Below, in pieces: positions 1 to 7,752 of a DNA stretch of 12,484 nucleotides (the stretch's first letter is position 1; every line of letters starts with the position of its first letter). Source of the DNA: MGOM01 sp035455265 (GTDB lineage: Bacteria > Chloroflexota > Anaerolineae > Anaerolineales > E44-bin32). The notes below the pieces were generated by a model that did not search any database, had not been told where the DNA came from, and saw only the letters and a list, made by a program, of their open reading frames with translations. Where the stretch lies: contig DATIFK010000038.1 in the NCBI GenBank assembly GCA_035455265.1, positions 1-12,484 on the forward strand. The letters run 5' to 3'. The position numbers and the translations under genes were made by a program.

Positions 1-1307
1 TCTCGCGCCTGGGCCTGTATGCCGCCTCGGTCATCCCCGAGATCAGCGACGACGTGGTCGATATCGACCGCGCCTGCCGCTGGGGTTTCATGTGGGAGCT
101 GGGACCGTTCGAGACGTGGGACGCTCTCGGGGTTCGCCGCGCCGCCGATCGCATGCGCGCCGAAGGCGTCAGCGTGCCGGCGTGGGTGGAGGCCATGTTG
201 GCCGCCGGGGTCGAGTCGTTCTACGACCGGAAGGACCGACGGGCCGTCGGCTGCTACGATCCGCGCGCCAAGGCGTATCGACCGCTGCCGGCGGACCCCA
301 ACGTCATCTCGATCGCCGGCTTGAGGGCCGAAGGGCGCGAGTTGCGGCGCAACGACAGCGCCAGCCTGCTGGACATGGGCGACGGCGTCCTGCTCCTGGA
401 GTTCCACAGCAAGGTCAACTCGCTGGATGAGGACATCTTCAATCTGGCCCAAGAGGGGCTGGACGAGCTGAAGAAGGACGAATGGGTCGGGCTGGTGATC
501 GGCAACGACGGCAAACACTTTTCCGTCGGTGCCAACATCTTCACCATCGCCGTGGCGGCGCAACAGGGAGAAACCGATCTGATCGACGCCGCCATCCGCA
601 AGATGCAGGGACTGCTGCAATCGATTCGATTCGCCCCCAAGCCGGTGGTGGTGGCCCCGTTCGGGATGGCTCTCGGCGGAGGCTGCGAGTTGATCATGGC
701 GGCGCCGCGGGTCGTCGCCTCGTGCGAGACATACGCCGGCCTGGTCGAGGTCGGCGTCGGCTTGATCCCTGCCGGCACGGGCAGCAAGGAGATCGCCCGG
801 CGGATCATCTCGTCCGCCATGCAAACGCCGAACGCCCTGGTGCTGCCGGCGCTGCAGCAAGCCTTCGAGCAAGTCGGCCTGGCGAAAGTCGCCACCAGCG
901 CCGCCGAAGCGCGACAGATGCACATCCTGGGTGAACGCGACCGCATCGTCATGAACCAGGATCACCTGCTGGCGGAAGCCAAGCGCGAGGTCCTGGCGAT
1001 GGTGAACGCCGGCTACCGGCCGGCGGCGCCGGCTCGCCTGTACGCCGCCGGCCGCGACGCCTATGCCGCTCTCCAGGTGGCGCTGTTCCAGATGAGGGAG
1101 GGCCACTACGCTTCCGAACACGACGTGCGGGTCGGCCGGCAGCTGGGCTATGTGTTGTGCGGTGGCGACCTGAGCGAAGGGACGTGGGTGGACGAAGACT
1201 ACTTCCTCGACCTCGAGCGGCAGGCGTTCCTGAACCTGTGCCGCGAGCCGAAGTCGATCGAACGAATCTGGTACATGCTGCAGCACAACAAGCCGCTTCG
1301 CAACTAG
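1..1307 (+). CDS. fadN: FadN-like 3-hydroxyacyl-CoA dehydrogenase / enoyl-CoA hydratase, 3' part
   Basis: The reading frame is open from the window edge (first complete codon at base 3) to a TAG at 1305-1307, giving 434 visible residues; the start lies outside. Residues ~1-60 (YAASVIPEISDDVVDIDRAC, then RWGFMWELGPFETWDALG) match the C-terminal helical domain of 3-hydroxyacyl-CoA dehydrogenases. Residues ~105-300 form a crotonase domain: oxyanion-hole stretch HFSVGAN (172-178), ALGGGCEL with the first catalytic Glu (about 229), and LVEVGVGLIPAG with the second Glu (about 249). A dehydrogenase-then-hydratase order is that of Bacillus FadN (about 790 aa), the reverse of proteobacterial FadB. It should hydrate trans-2-enoyl-CoA and oxidise the L-3-hydroxyacyl-CoA with NAD+ in beta-oxidation. 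The internal GTG at 54 is not the true start, because homology continues upstream. The thiolase gene follows 31 nt later, as in fadNA operons. Confidence 0.9.
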   Translation, partial: SRLGLYAASVIPEISDDVVDIDRACRWGFMWELGPFETWDALGVRRAADRMRAEGVSVPAWVEAMLAAGVESFYDRKDRRAVGCYDPRAKAYRPLPADPNVISIAGLRAEGRELRRNDSASLLDMGDGVLLLEFHSKVNSLDEDIFNLAQEGLDELKKDEWVGLVIGNDGKHFSVGANIFTIAVAAQQGETDLIDAAIRKMQGLLQSIRFAPKPVVVAPFGMALGGGCELIMAAPRVVASCETYAGLVEVGVGLIPAGTGSKEIARRIISSAMQTPNALVLPALQQAFEQVGLAKVATSAAEARQMHILGERDRIVMNQDHLLAEAKREVLAMVNAGYRPAAPARLYAAGRDAYAALQVALFQMREGHYASEHDVRVGRQLGYVLCGGDLSEGTWVDEDYFLDLERQAFLNLCREPKSIERIWYMLQHNKPLRN

Positions 1308-1338
1308 CGCCGGCGCCTTCGGCGAAGGAGAGGACGGG

Positions 1339-2526
1339 ATGACTCGAGAAGCCGTCATCGTGGCAGCCTGCCGTACCGCGGTGGGCAAAGCCATCAAGGG
1401 GACCACGCGCAACGTGCGCGCCGACGACCTGGCGGCGGCGGTGATCGCCGAGCTTCTGCGCCGGACCCAAGGCAAACTCGACCCGGGCCTGGTGGACGAC
1501 GTCATCCTCGGATGCGCCTTTCCCGAGGGTGACCAGGGGCTCAACCTGGCGCGCCCGGTGGGAATCCGCGCCGGCCTGCCGGTCGACGTGCCCGCCATGA
1601 CCATCAACCGCTTCTGTTCCAGCGGCCTGCAGGCCATCGCCATCGGTGCCGAACGCATCCTGGCCAACGGCGCGGATGTCGTCATCGCCGGCGGCGTCGA
1701 GTCGATGAGCGCCGTACCGATGACCGGATTCGCCTTCAGCCCCAACCCGTGGCTGGCGGAGAATCAGCCGCAGGTCTACATGAGCATGGGGCTGACGGCG
1801 GAACGGGTGGCGGAGGACTTCGGCGTCACGCGCCAGGCGCAAGATGAGTTTGCCTATCACAGCCACCGCAAGGCGGCCGAGGCGCAGACCGCCGGCCGTT
1901 TTCGCGAGGAGATTGTCCCGTACGAGTTCGAGGAGGTGCGGTACATCGGTGACGGCGAGGTCGAGCGCGAACGCATGGTGCTCGAAAGGGACGAGCACTT
2001 GCGCCCCGACACCACGGTGGAAAAGCTGGCCAAGTTGAAGCCGGTATTCAAGCAGGGAGGCACGGTCACGCCGGGGAACTCGTCTCCGCTGAGCGACGGT
2101 GCGGCGGCGGTGATCGTTATGGAGGGGGGCCGCGCCGCCGAACTCGGCCTCAAGCCCCTGGCGCGTTTTGTCGGGTTCAACGTGGCCGGCGTTGCGCCCG
2201 AGATCATGGGGATCGGCCCCGTCGCCGCGGTGCCACGCGTGCTTCGGCGCACCCAGATGCGATTGGCGGACATCGAGCTGATCGAGCTCAACGAGGCGTT
2301 CGCCTCGCAGAGCGTGGCCGTGATCCGCAAGCTGGAGCTCAACCCCGACATCGTCAACGTCAACGGCGGGGCGATCGCCTTGGGGCATCCGCTCGGCTGC
2401 ACCGGGGCCAAGCTGACCACCCAGCTGCTTTCCGAGATGGCCCGCCGCAAGTCGCGCTACGGGATGGTGACGATGTGCATCGGCGGGGGAATGGGCGCCG
2501 CCGGGATCTTCGAGAACTTGAACTAG
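1339..2526 (+). CDS. fadA: Acetyl-CoA C-acyltransferase (3-ketoacyl-CoA thiolase)
   Basis: A 395-aa thiolase of normal family length. The nucleophilic cysteine is C93 in NRFCSSGLQAIA, the active-site histidine is H350 in GHPLGCTGAK, and the second catalytic cysteine is C380 in MCIGGGMGAAG near the C-terminus. The NEAFASQS motif lies near residue 318. It cleaves 3-ketoacyl-CoA with CoA to acetyl-CoA and a shortened acyl-CoA, the last step of the beta-oxidation cycle. The ATG at 1339 is preceded by a strong Shine-Dalgarno (AAGGAGAGG, 1325-1333). It sits 31 nt behind the FadN-like gene, so both are probably on one mRNA and act on the same acyl chains. A biosynthetic acetyl-CoA acetyltransferase is the alternative, but the fadN partner favours degradation. 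Confidence 0.93.
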   Translation: MTREAVIVAACRTAVGKAIKGTTRNVRADDLAAAVIAELLRRTQGKLDPGLVDDVILGCAFPEGDQGLNLARPVGIRAGLPVDVPAMTINRFCSSGLQAIAIGAERILANGADVVIAGGVESMSAVPMTGFAFSPNPWLAENQPQVYMSMGLTAERVAEDFGVTRQAQDEFAYHSHRKAAEAQTAGRFREEIVPYEFEEVRYIGDGEVERERMVLERDEHLRPDTTVEKLAKLKPVFKQGGTVTPGNSSPLSDGAAAVIVMEGGRAAELGLKPLARFVGFNVAGVAPEIMGIGPVAAVPRVLRRTQMRLADIELIELNEAFASQSVAVIRKLELNPDIVNVNGGAIALGHPLGCTGAKLTTQLLSEMARRKSRYGMVTMCIGGGMGAAGIFENLN

Positions 2527-2531
2527 CCGAG

Positions 2532-2591
2532 GACGAATCTCTAATCTCTAATCGCCAATCGCTGCCCCTGAGATTGGAGATTAGCGATGGA
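2532..2591. repeat. 7-bp-period repeat tract forming an imperfect hairpin between fadA and the SCP-2 gene
   Basis: Left side reads as heptads GACGAAT, CTCTAAT, CTCTAAT, CGCCAAT (2532-2559). After a short spacer the right side reads as inverted heptads AGATTGG, AGATTAG, CGATGGA (2571-2591). The arms 2548-2560 and 2572-2584 pair over 13 positions with one mismatch (G2554/A2578), leaving an 11-nt loop. There is no T-run, so an intrinsic terminator is unlikely. The right arm ends about 17 nt before the SCP-2 start codon, so the folded RNA could affect translation or processing of that gene. Confidence 0.6.
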
Positions 2592-2608
2592 CACCGAAGG
2601 AGAGACCG

Positions 2609-2944
2609 ATGCCCGAAGAATTGACCATCGAGAAACTGATCAGCCTGATGCCGAAAGCATTCCTTCCCGAGAAGGCCGCCGGGGTGGACGCCACCATTCA
2701 GTACCACCTGAGCGGGGCGCAGGGCGGCGACTGGGTCATTACGATCGCCAACGGGACGTGCGCGGTCGCCAAAGGCACGACCGAATCGCCCAAACTGACC
2801 CTCACGGCCGACGCGGCGGACTACCTCAACATCGTCACGGGCAAGGTGAACGCCATGAGCGCGTTCGCCGAAGGAAAGGTCAAGCTGAAGGGAGATTTGG
2901 CCCTGGCGATGAAGCTGATGAACTTCTTCAAGCTGCCGGCCTGA
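2609..2944 (+). CDS. SCP-2 sterol-binding domain protein
   Basis: A 111-aa single-domain protein whose length and pattern match the SCP-2 sterol transfer family. An N-terminal amphipathic segment is followed by alternating strands (ATIQYHLSG, DWVITIANGTCAVAKG, PKLTLTADAADYLNIVTGK) and the typical end (VNAMSAFAEGKVKLKGDLAL, then an LMNFF-containing helix). There is no signal peptide or membrane segment, so it should be cytoplasmic. The domain binds lipids such as fatty acids and acyl-CoAs in a hydrophobic tunnel. The start ATG has a good Shine-Dalgarno (GAAGGAGA, 2596-2603). It lies 82 nt after the thiolase on the same strand and is probably co-transcribed, so the likely role (inferred) is delivering or holding acyl-CoA or lipid substrates for beta-oxidation. 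Confidence 0.85.
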   Translation: MPEELTIEKLISLMPKAFLPEKAAGVDATIQYHLSGAQGGDWVITIANGTCAVAKGTTESPKLTLTADAADYLNIVTGKVNAMSAFAEGKVKLKGDLALAMKLMNFFKLPA

Positions 2945-2946
2945 GG

Positions 2947-2981
2947 AGTCATCCGTCGTCAGTCGTCAGTCAACCGTCATC
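2947..2981. repeat. Intergenic 7-bp-period repeat tract after the SCP-2 gene
   Basis: Five consecutive heptads AGTCATC, CGTCGTC, AGTCGTC, AGTCAAC, CGTCATC start two bases after the SCP-2 stop codon; the consensus is roughly MGTCRWC. The same 7-bp period appears in the tracts at 2532-2591 and 5840-5860 with different unit sequences. It lies in the convergent gap between the SCP-2 gene and the radical-SAM-linked gene. It is too short and degenerate to be a CRISPR array. Confidence 0.6.
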
Positions 2982-3038
2982 GGCCGCCAGGAGTCTCCCG
3001 AGGCAGTCAGGCCGAACAGCAATAACGACCGCCCGATT

Positions 3039-3728
3039 TCAGGGAGCCCGCAGGGGCGAAGCACCTTGGTCCCGAGGGAGCGAGAGAGGCTTCGCCCCTA
3101 CGCCTTCCTGGCCCACCAGGATCAGTCTGGTCCTTCGGATGAACGCCCGGGCCGGATCGAGGTTCAGGGCGAGAAGCACCTCCTCCGGCCGCCCTGTGGC
3201 GCCTTCCCGCGCTGCCAGCTGCATCCGCAGGCCGCCGCTCGGCTCCACCTCCAGGGCCTCGATCAGAGGCCGCAAGTCGTAGTCCTTGCCCCGTCTTTGG
3301 CGCGGCAAGGACTCGGCGGACAGAACCTGGGCGCAGGCCCCCGGTAGATCGGCGACCGAAGAGGCATTCTCGAGCCGGACGTCGTAGACGGCGGAGCCGA
3401 CCTGTGTAGGCAGGGCCGGCTCGCCGGGATGGGCGCGCGAGATGGCAACGACGCGTAAGCCTGGCGGAGCCGCTTCGGCCAGGGCCGAAGCGACCGCCTC
3501 GTCAGGCACATCCTCGGTCAGCCAGGCATCCAGTAGATCCTCGTCACTGACGCACCCCAGCGGCAGGGCGGCGGCCAGGATCAGTCGCGGGTGGGGGGAA
3601 AAGCCTTCCGAGTAGGCGAGGGGAAGCCCCGCTCGGCGGAACGTGCGCTCCCAGGACCGGTGGACGTCCAGGTGTCCGGTGAAGCGCATCGCCTCGGTCT
3701 TGGCGAAGGTGATGCGATAGCGCGGCAT
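3039..3728 (-). CDS. Radical-SAM-linked protein (DUF2344 / TIGR03936-like)
   Basis: A 229-aa protein that begins MPRYRITFAKTEAMRFTGHL, followed by RTFRRAGLPLAYSEGFSPHP and a PLGCVSDEDLLDAWL segment. This is the hallmark N-terminus of the radical-SAM-linked family, which is found next to, or fused to, TIGR03960-type radical SAM proteins. The molecular function is not known to me. The ATG at 3728 comes 1 nt after the stop of the radical SAM gene, so the two are translationally coupled and probably work as a pair. Oddity: about the last 20 residues (VGAKPLSLPRDQGASPLRAP) are encoded by the palindromic repeat at 3052-3099 and flanking bases, so the native C-terminus probably ended near residue ~208 and was extended by repeat insertion. 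Confidence 0.85.
   Translation of the reverse strand: MPRYRITFAKTEAMRFTGHLDVHRSWERTFRRAGLPLAYSEGFSPHPRLILAAALPLGCVSDEDLLDAWLTEDVPDEAVASALAEAAPPGLRVVAISRAHPGEPALPTQVGSAVYDVRLENASSVADLPGACAQVLSAESLPRQRRGKDYDLRPLIEALEVEPSGGLRMQLAAREGATGRPEEVLLALNLDPARAFIRRTRLILVGQEGVGAKPLSLPRDQGASPLRAP
3052..3099. repeat. Palindromic REP-like element overlapping the 3' end of the radical-SAM-linked gene
   Basis: A perfect 11-bp inverted repeat, AGGGGCGAAGC (3052-3062) and GCTTCGCCCCT (3089-3099), encloses a 26-nt GC-rich loop. It resembles the GTAGGGGCGA...TCGCCCCTAC dispersed palindromes I have seen in several bacterial phyla (recalled, not searched). It lies inside the reading frame of the minus-strand gene that ends at 3039. 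It may also act as a bidirectional transcription end for the convergent SCP-2 operon, though no T-run follows. Confidence 0.65.
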
Positions 3729-3729
3729 G

Positions 3730-5688
<1,959 letters not shown>

Positions 5689-5695
5689 CTGAAGA

Positions 5696-5701
5696 ATTAT
5701 A
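5696..5701 (-). promoter_or_regulatory. Perfect TATAAT -10 box, probably giving a leaderless radical SAM mRNA
   Basis: On the minus strand TATAAT (5701 down to 5696) is followed by 7 nt and then the ATG at 5688. A transcript starting 7-8 nt after the box would begin at or next to the A of the start codon, so the mRNA would be leaderless. There is no Shine-Dalgarno before this ATG, which agrees. The -35 region is weak (CACCGA at 17-bp spacing), so confidence is moderate. Confidence 0.45.
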
Positions 5702-5737
5702 ACGTCTACGGAAGTCATTCGGTGGCTGAAGGGAGGG

Positions 5738-5817
5738 CCTCTGGCGAACCAGTCCGTCATGGCGAGCCCCGAGGCCGAGTAACCGAGGACGAGGGGCGTG
5801 GCCGTGACGCCCAGAGG
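5738..5817. repeat. Imperfect palindromic intergenic element upstream of the radical SAM gene
   Basis: CCTCTGG (5738-5744) pairs with CCAGAGG (5811-5817), and inside it CGTCATGGCGAGCCCC (5755-5770) is a near reverse complement of GGGGCGTGGCCGTGACG (5793-5809), with a few mismatches. Together they form a long interrupted stem. The CGTCATGGCGAG wording resembles the dispersed GTCATTGCGAG-type intergenic repeats seen in many bacteria (recalled, not searched). No coding signal is evident in this gap. Confidence 0.4.
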
Positions 5818-5839
5818 GAGGCCGAGGCGCCATACCATG

Positions 5840-5860
5840 GCTGATAGCTGACAGCTGACG
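5840..5860. repeat. Three tandem heptads in the radical SAM / tRNA-Glu divergent gap
   Basis: GCTGATA, GCTGACA, GCTGACG follow each other exactly (5840-5860). The tract lies just upstream of the likely tRNA promoter. Its period matches the tracts at 2532-2591 and 2947-2981. Confidence 0.5.
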
Positions 5861-5870
5861 TCTCGCCTGC

Positions 5871-5899
5871 TTGGTAGTCGTTCAGGCGCATGGTACGAT
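5871..5899 (+). promoter_or_regulatory. Sigma70-like promoter of tRNA-Glu
   Basis: TTGGTA (5871-5876) is separated by 17 bp from TACGAT (5894-5899), and the -10 is preceded by TGG, making an extended -10. Transcription would start near 5906, about 27 nt before the mature tRNA. The 5' leader contains a 7-bp GC hairpin (5906-5912 with 5917-5923, loop GCAG). Position, spacing and strand fit a tRNA promoter. Confidence 0.5.
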
Positions 5900-5932
5900 T
5901 GCACCGCCCGGGGCAGCCCGGGCGATCGGTGG

Positions 5933-6005
5933 GCCCCCATCGTCTAGCGGCCTAGGACGTGGCCCTCTCAAGGCCAAAACGGGGGTTCGAAACCCCCTGG
6001 GGGCA
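5933..6005 (+). tRNA. tRNA-Glu (anticodon CTC)
   Basis: A 73-nt cloverleaf can be folded by eye. The acceptor stem GCCCCCA (5933-5939) pairs with TGGGGGC (5998-6004), with discriminator A6005. The D-stem is GTC/GAC (5942-5944, 5956-5958). The anticodon stem TGGCC/GGCCA encloses loop CTCTCAA, with anticodon CTC at 5967-5969, reading GAG codons. The T-arm GGGGG-TTCGAAA-CCCCC is canonical. The 3' CCA is not encoded. The gene has its own promoter upstream and is the only RNA gene I see in the window. Confidence 0.95.
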
Positions 6006-6014
6006 CAGGCTGCT

Positions 6015-6109
6015 CCCTCTCCCAGCGGGAGAGGGTGGGGTGAGGGAGAGCTCCTCGTTTGCGATCACCCCCTCACCCATGCCCTCTCCCCTTCGGGGAG
6101 AGGGTGATC
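6015..6109. repeat. Inverted pair of REP-like hairpin repeats between tRNA-Glu and the prepilin gene
   Basis: The first copy is CCCTCTCCC-AGC-GGGAGAGGG (6015-6035) followed by TGGGGTGAGGG. The second copy, in opposite orientation, is CCCTCACCC followed by CCCTCTCCCC-TTC-GGGGAGAGGG (6082-6104). The two copies share the order hairpin, short spacer, GGTGAGGG when read in the same direction, so they are head-to-head units of one repeat family, as in REPIN or BIME arrangements. The second hairpin has an outer GATCACCC/GGGTGATC pair (6063-6070, 6102-6109). This GC-rich wording is a common dispersed intergenic repeat in many bacteria (recalled, not searched). Confidence 0.65.
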
Positions 6110-6113
6110 CCGG

Positions 6114-6149
6114 AACGTAAAGCGGCCCCGTGAGGGGCCGCTTTACGTT
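6114..6149. terminator. 16-bp perfect hairpin, probable bidirectional terminator
   Basis: AACGTAAAGCGGCCCC (6114-6129), loop GTGA, then the exact reverse complement (6134-6149). It lies 13 nt beyond the stop codon of the minus-strand prepilin gene and downstream of the plus-strand tRNA, so it separates two convergent transcripts. The stem ends in AACGT/ACGTT, giving short A/T-rich flanks in both directions rather than a long U-tract. Confidence 0.7.
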
Positions 6150-6162
6150 TGGTGTCTTGAGA

Positions 6163-6510
6163 CTACGGACAGGCGCCGGGGGTGACTGCGCCGTCCGCAG
6201 CGACCGTGTACGCCCCCAAGGTCGGCATCGACCGCAGATAGGCGTCGCCCCATGCGGTGTCGCCGGTGTCGATGACAGCGTTCGCGACCTGATCGCCGGC
6301 GGGCAGCGCGGCGATGAGGTTGACCGCCATGTAGATGTCCACCGCCGACTGGACGACCGCGGCCTCGGCCGCGCACGAGTTGGCTTCGGAGTCCGTGGTC
6401 AACCCGCCCAGCGTGAGCGTGACGATCCCGAACAGGACGCCCAGGATGGCGATCGTCACGAGCAGCTCGACCAGGGTGAACCCGCCTTCTTGCTGGATCT
6501 GCCTCTTCAT
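6163..6510 (-). CDS. Type IV prepilin-like protein (possible major pilin)
   Basis: A 115-aa protein with a class III signal: a short basic leader MKRQIQQEGG, cleavage after G10, and mature start FTLVELLVTIAILGVLFGIV, with the conserved Glu at mature position 5 (E15) inside the hydrophobic assembly helix. The mature form is about 105 aa, short for a pilin. C46 and C114 may form a disulfide that closes the globular domain. It would be processed by the PilD of this cluster and assembled into the fibre. The ATG is preceded by GGGAGAAGGGA. It is the last gene of the pilus cluster but is separated from pilT by 194 nt, and a terminator follows. Separate, stronger transcription would suit a major pilin, but a minor pilin or pseudopilin cannot be excluded. 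Confidence 0.8.
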   Translation of the reverse strand: MKRQIQQEGGFTLVELLVTIAILGVLFGIVTLTLGGLTTDSEANSCAAEAAVVQSAVDIYMAVNLIAALPAGDQVANAVIDTGDTAWGDAYLRSMPTLGAYTVAADGAVTPGACP

Positions 6511-6596
6511 GATGTTCCCTTCTCCCTTTCGGCCTTTCGGATAAGGTCGGTTTGGTTTTCGCCGCGATGATTGGCGATCGGTTTCAGCCCGCGTTC

Positions 6597-6626
6597 AGTA
6601 TTCCACAAGGTCGATGGCATTGTCCT
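6597..6626 (-). promoter_or_regulatory. Possible promoter of the prepilin gene
   Basis: On the minus strand AGGACA (6626-6621), an 18-bp spacer and TGG-extended AATACT (6602-6597) form a weak sigma70-like match. It would give a 5' UTR of about 80 nt before the ATG at 6510. This gap is the only sizeable break in the pilus cluster, which supports an internal promoter, but the match is poor. Confidence 0.25.
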
Positions 6627-6704
6627 TACAGGGCGCTTACATCCAGGCGCATGTCCGATGATGCCGCGGTACCCCCGGAAAGGTGCACCTTCCTTGCCAT
6701 CGCC

Positions 6705-7751
6705 TTACGACCGAAGGGCGTCGGGCGAGGAGGCGTACTCCATGGCTGTCTCCGCTCGGATGCGGCCCGTGCGAAGGAGATCGCGAAGCGACTGGTCGAT
6801 GGTCTGCATCCCGGCCTGGGAGCCGGTTTGGATCACGCTGCCCATCTGATGGGTCTTGCCTTCACGAATCAGATTGCGGATGGCCGGGCTGGCCAGCATG
6901 ACTTCAACCGCCGGCACGCGACCGCGGCCGTCGGCGCGCGGGAGCAGCAGTTGCGCCAGGACGGCCTCGAGCGTGAGCGAGAGCTGCATGCGCACCTGCC
7001 CCTGTTGGTGCGGGGGGAAGACGTCCACAATCCGGTCGATGGTCTGGGGCCCGTTGTTGGTGTGGAGCGTCGAGAGCACCAGATGTCCCGTTTCGGCCGC
7101 GGTCAGGCAGGCGGCGATCGTCTCCGGGTCGCGCATTTCACCGACCAGGAGCACATCGGGGTCTTGACGCAGCGCCTGGCGGGTGGCGGCGGCGAACGAG
7201 TGCGTGTCGCCCCCGAGCTCGCGCTGGGTGATCACGCAGCGGTCATCGCGGTAGAGGTATTCGATCGGGTCTTCGATGGTGACCACGCGGCGGGCCTCAC
7301 GGTGGTTCAGGTGATCGATCATCGCCGCCAGTGTCGTGGACTTGCCGCTCCCGGTTGGCCCGGTGACCAGGATGAGTCCGCGCCGTCGCAGAGCCAGCGT
7401 TTCGCACAATGGCGGCACGCCGAGGGATTCCAGCGGCGGGATGACGATTGGAATGCGGCGGAAGGACAAGCCGAGCCGCCCTCGCTCGCGGGCGGCGTTC
7501 ACCCGGAAACGGACTTCGTCGGCCAGCTGGTACGAGAAGTCCAATTCCCATTGGGTTTCGAACACCGTCCTCTGAGAGGGCTCGGTGACGGCCTCGAACG
7601 CCTGACGCAGGTCGTCCTCCGACATCGGCCCGGCGTCGGCCACAGGCACGAGCTCGCCGTGCACGCGCGCGAACGGGGGCGAGCCGACCTTGAGGTGCAG
7701 GTCGGAGGCGTCGAGGGCGGACAACGCGTGCAGCAGGTTTTCGAGATCCAT
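6705..7751 (-). CDS. pilT: Type IV pilus retraction ATPase PilT
   Basis: A 348-aa hexameric secretion-type ATPase of normal PilT length. Motifs in order: Walker A GPTGSGKST (131-139), Asp box TIEDPIEY (158-165), Walker B VLLVGEMRDPET (200-211), His box HLVLSTLHTNN (223-233), and the PilT-diagnostic AIRNLIREGKTHQ (290-302), which separates retraction ATPases from PilB. It sits on the cytoplasmic face of the pilus machine and depolymerises the fibre with ATP, powering twitching motility or DNA uptake. The ATG lies 1 nt after the pilD stop and its Shine-Dalgarno (GAGGGT) is inside pilD, so translation is coupled. The gene implies that the pili are retractable. PilB must be encoded elsewhere. Confidence 0.95.
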   Translation of the reverse strand: MDLENLLHALSALDASDLHLKVGSPPFARVHGELVPVADAGPMSEDDLRQAFEAVTEPSQRTVFETQWELDFSYQLADEVRFRVNAARERGRLGLSFRRIPIVIPPLESLGVPPLCETLALRRRGLILVTGPTGSGKSTTLAAMIDHLNHREARRVVTIEDPIEYLYRDDRCVITQRELGGDTHSFAAATRQALRQDPDVLLVGEMRDPETIAACLTAAETGHLVLSTLHTNNGPQTIDRIVDVFPPHQQGQVRMQLSLTLEAVLAQLLLPRADGRGRVPAVEVMLASPAIRNLIREGKTHQMGSVIQTGSQAGMQTIDQSLRDLLRTGRIRAETAMEYASSPDALRS

Positions 7752-7752
7752 G

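Noticed and set aside
1316..1328. Small hairpin CCTTC-GGC-GAAGG overlapping the fadA Shine-Dalgarno, considered as a translational switch
   Set aside because: A 5-bp stem with a 3-nt loop is weak and could occur by chance in GC-rich DNA.
949..2388. Minus-strand open frame of 479 codons opposite fadN/fadA
   Set aside because: It overlaps catalytic parts of both genes and has no motifs of its own.
5689..5940. Upstream extension of the radical SAM frame to 5940
   Set aside because: It would run through repeats and into the tRNA-Glu acceptor stem, and family homology begins only after 5688.
6525..6540. Two copies of CCTTTCGG upstream of the prepilin gene, considered as a regulator site
   Set aside because: Only two adjacent 8-bp copies, overlapping the purine-rich leader; no wider pattern supports a binding site.
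6678..6693. 12-bp palindrome AAGGTGCACCTT after pilT, considered as an operator or terminator
   Set aside because: There is no T-run on either strand and no second copy near a promoter; one such palindrome is not enough to support a call.
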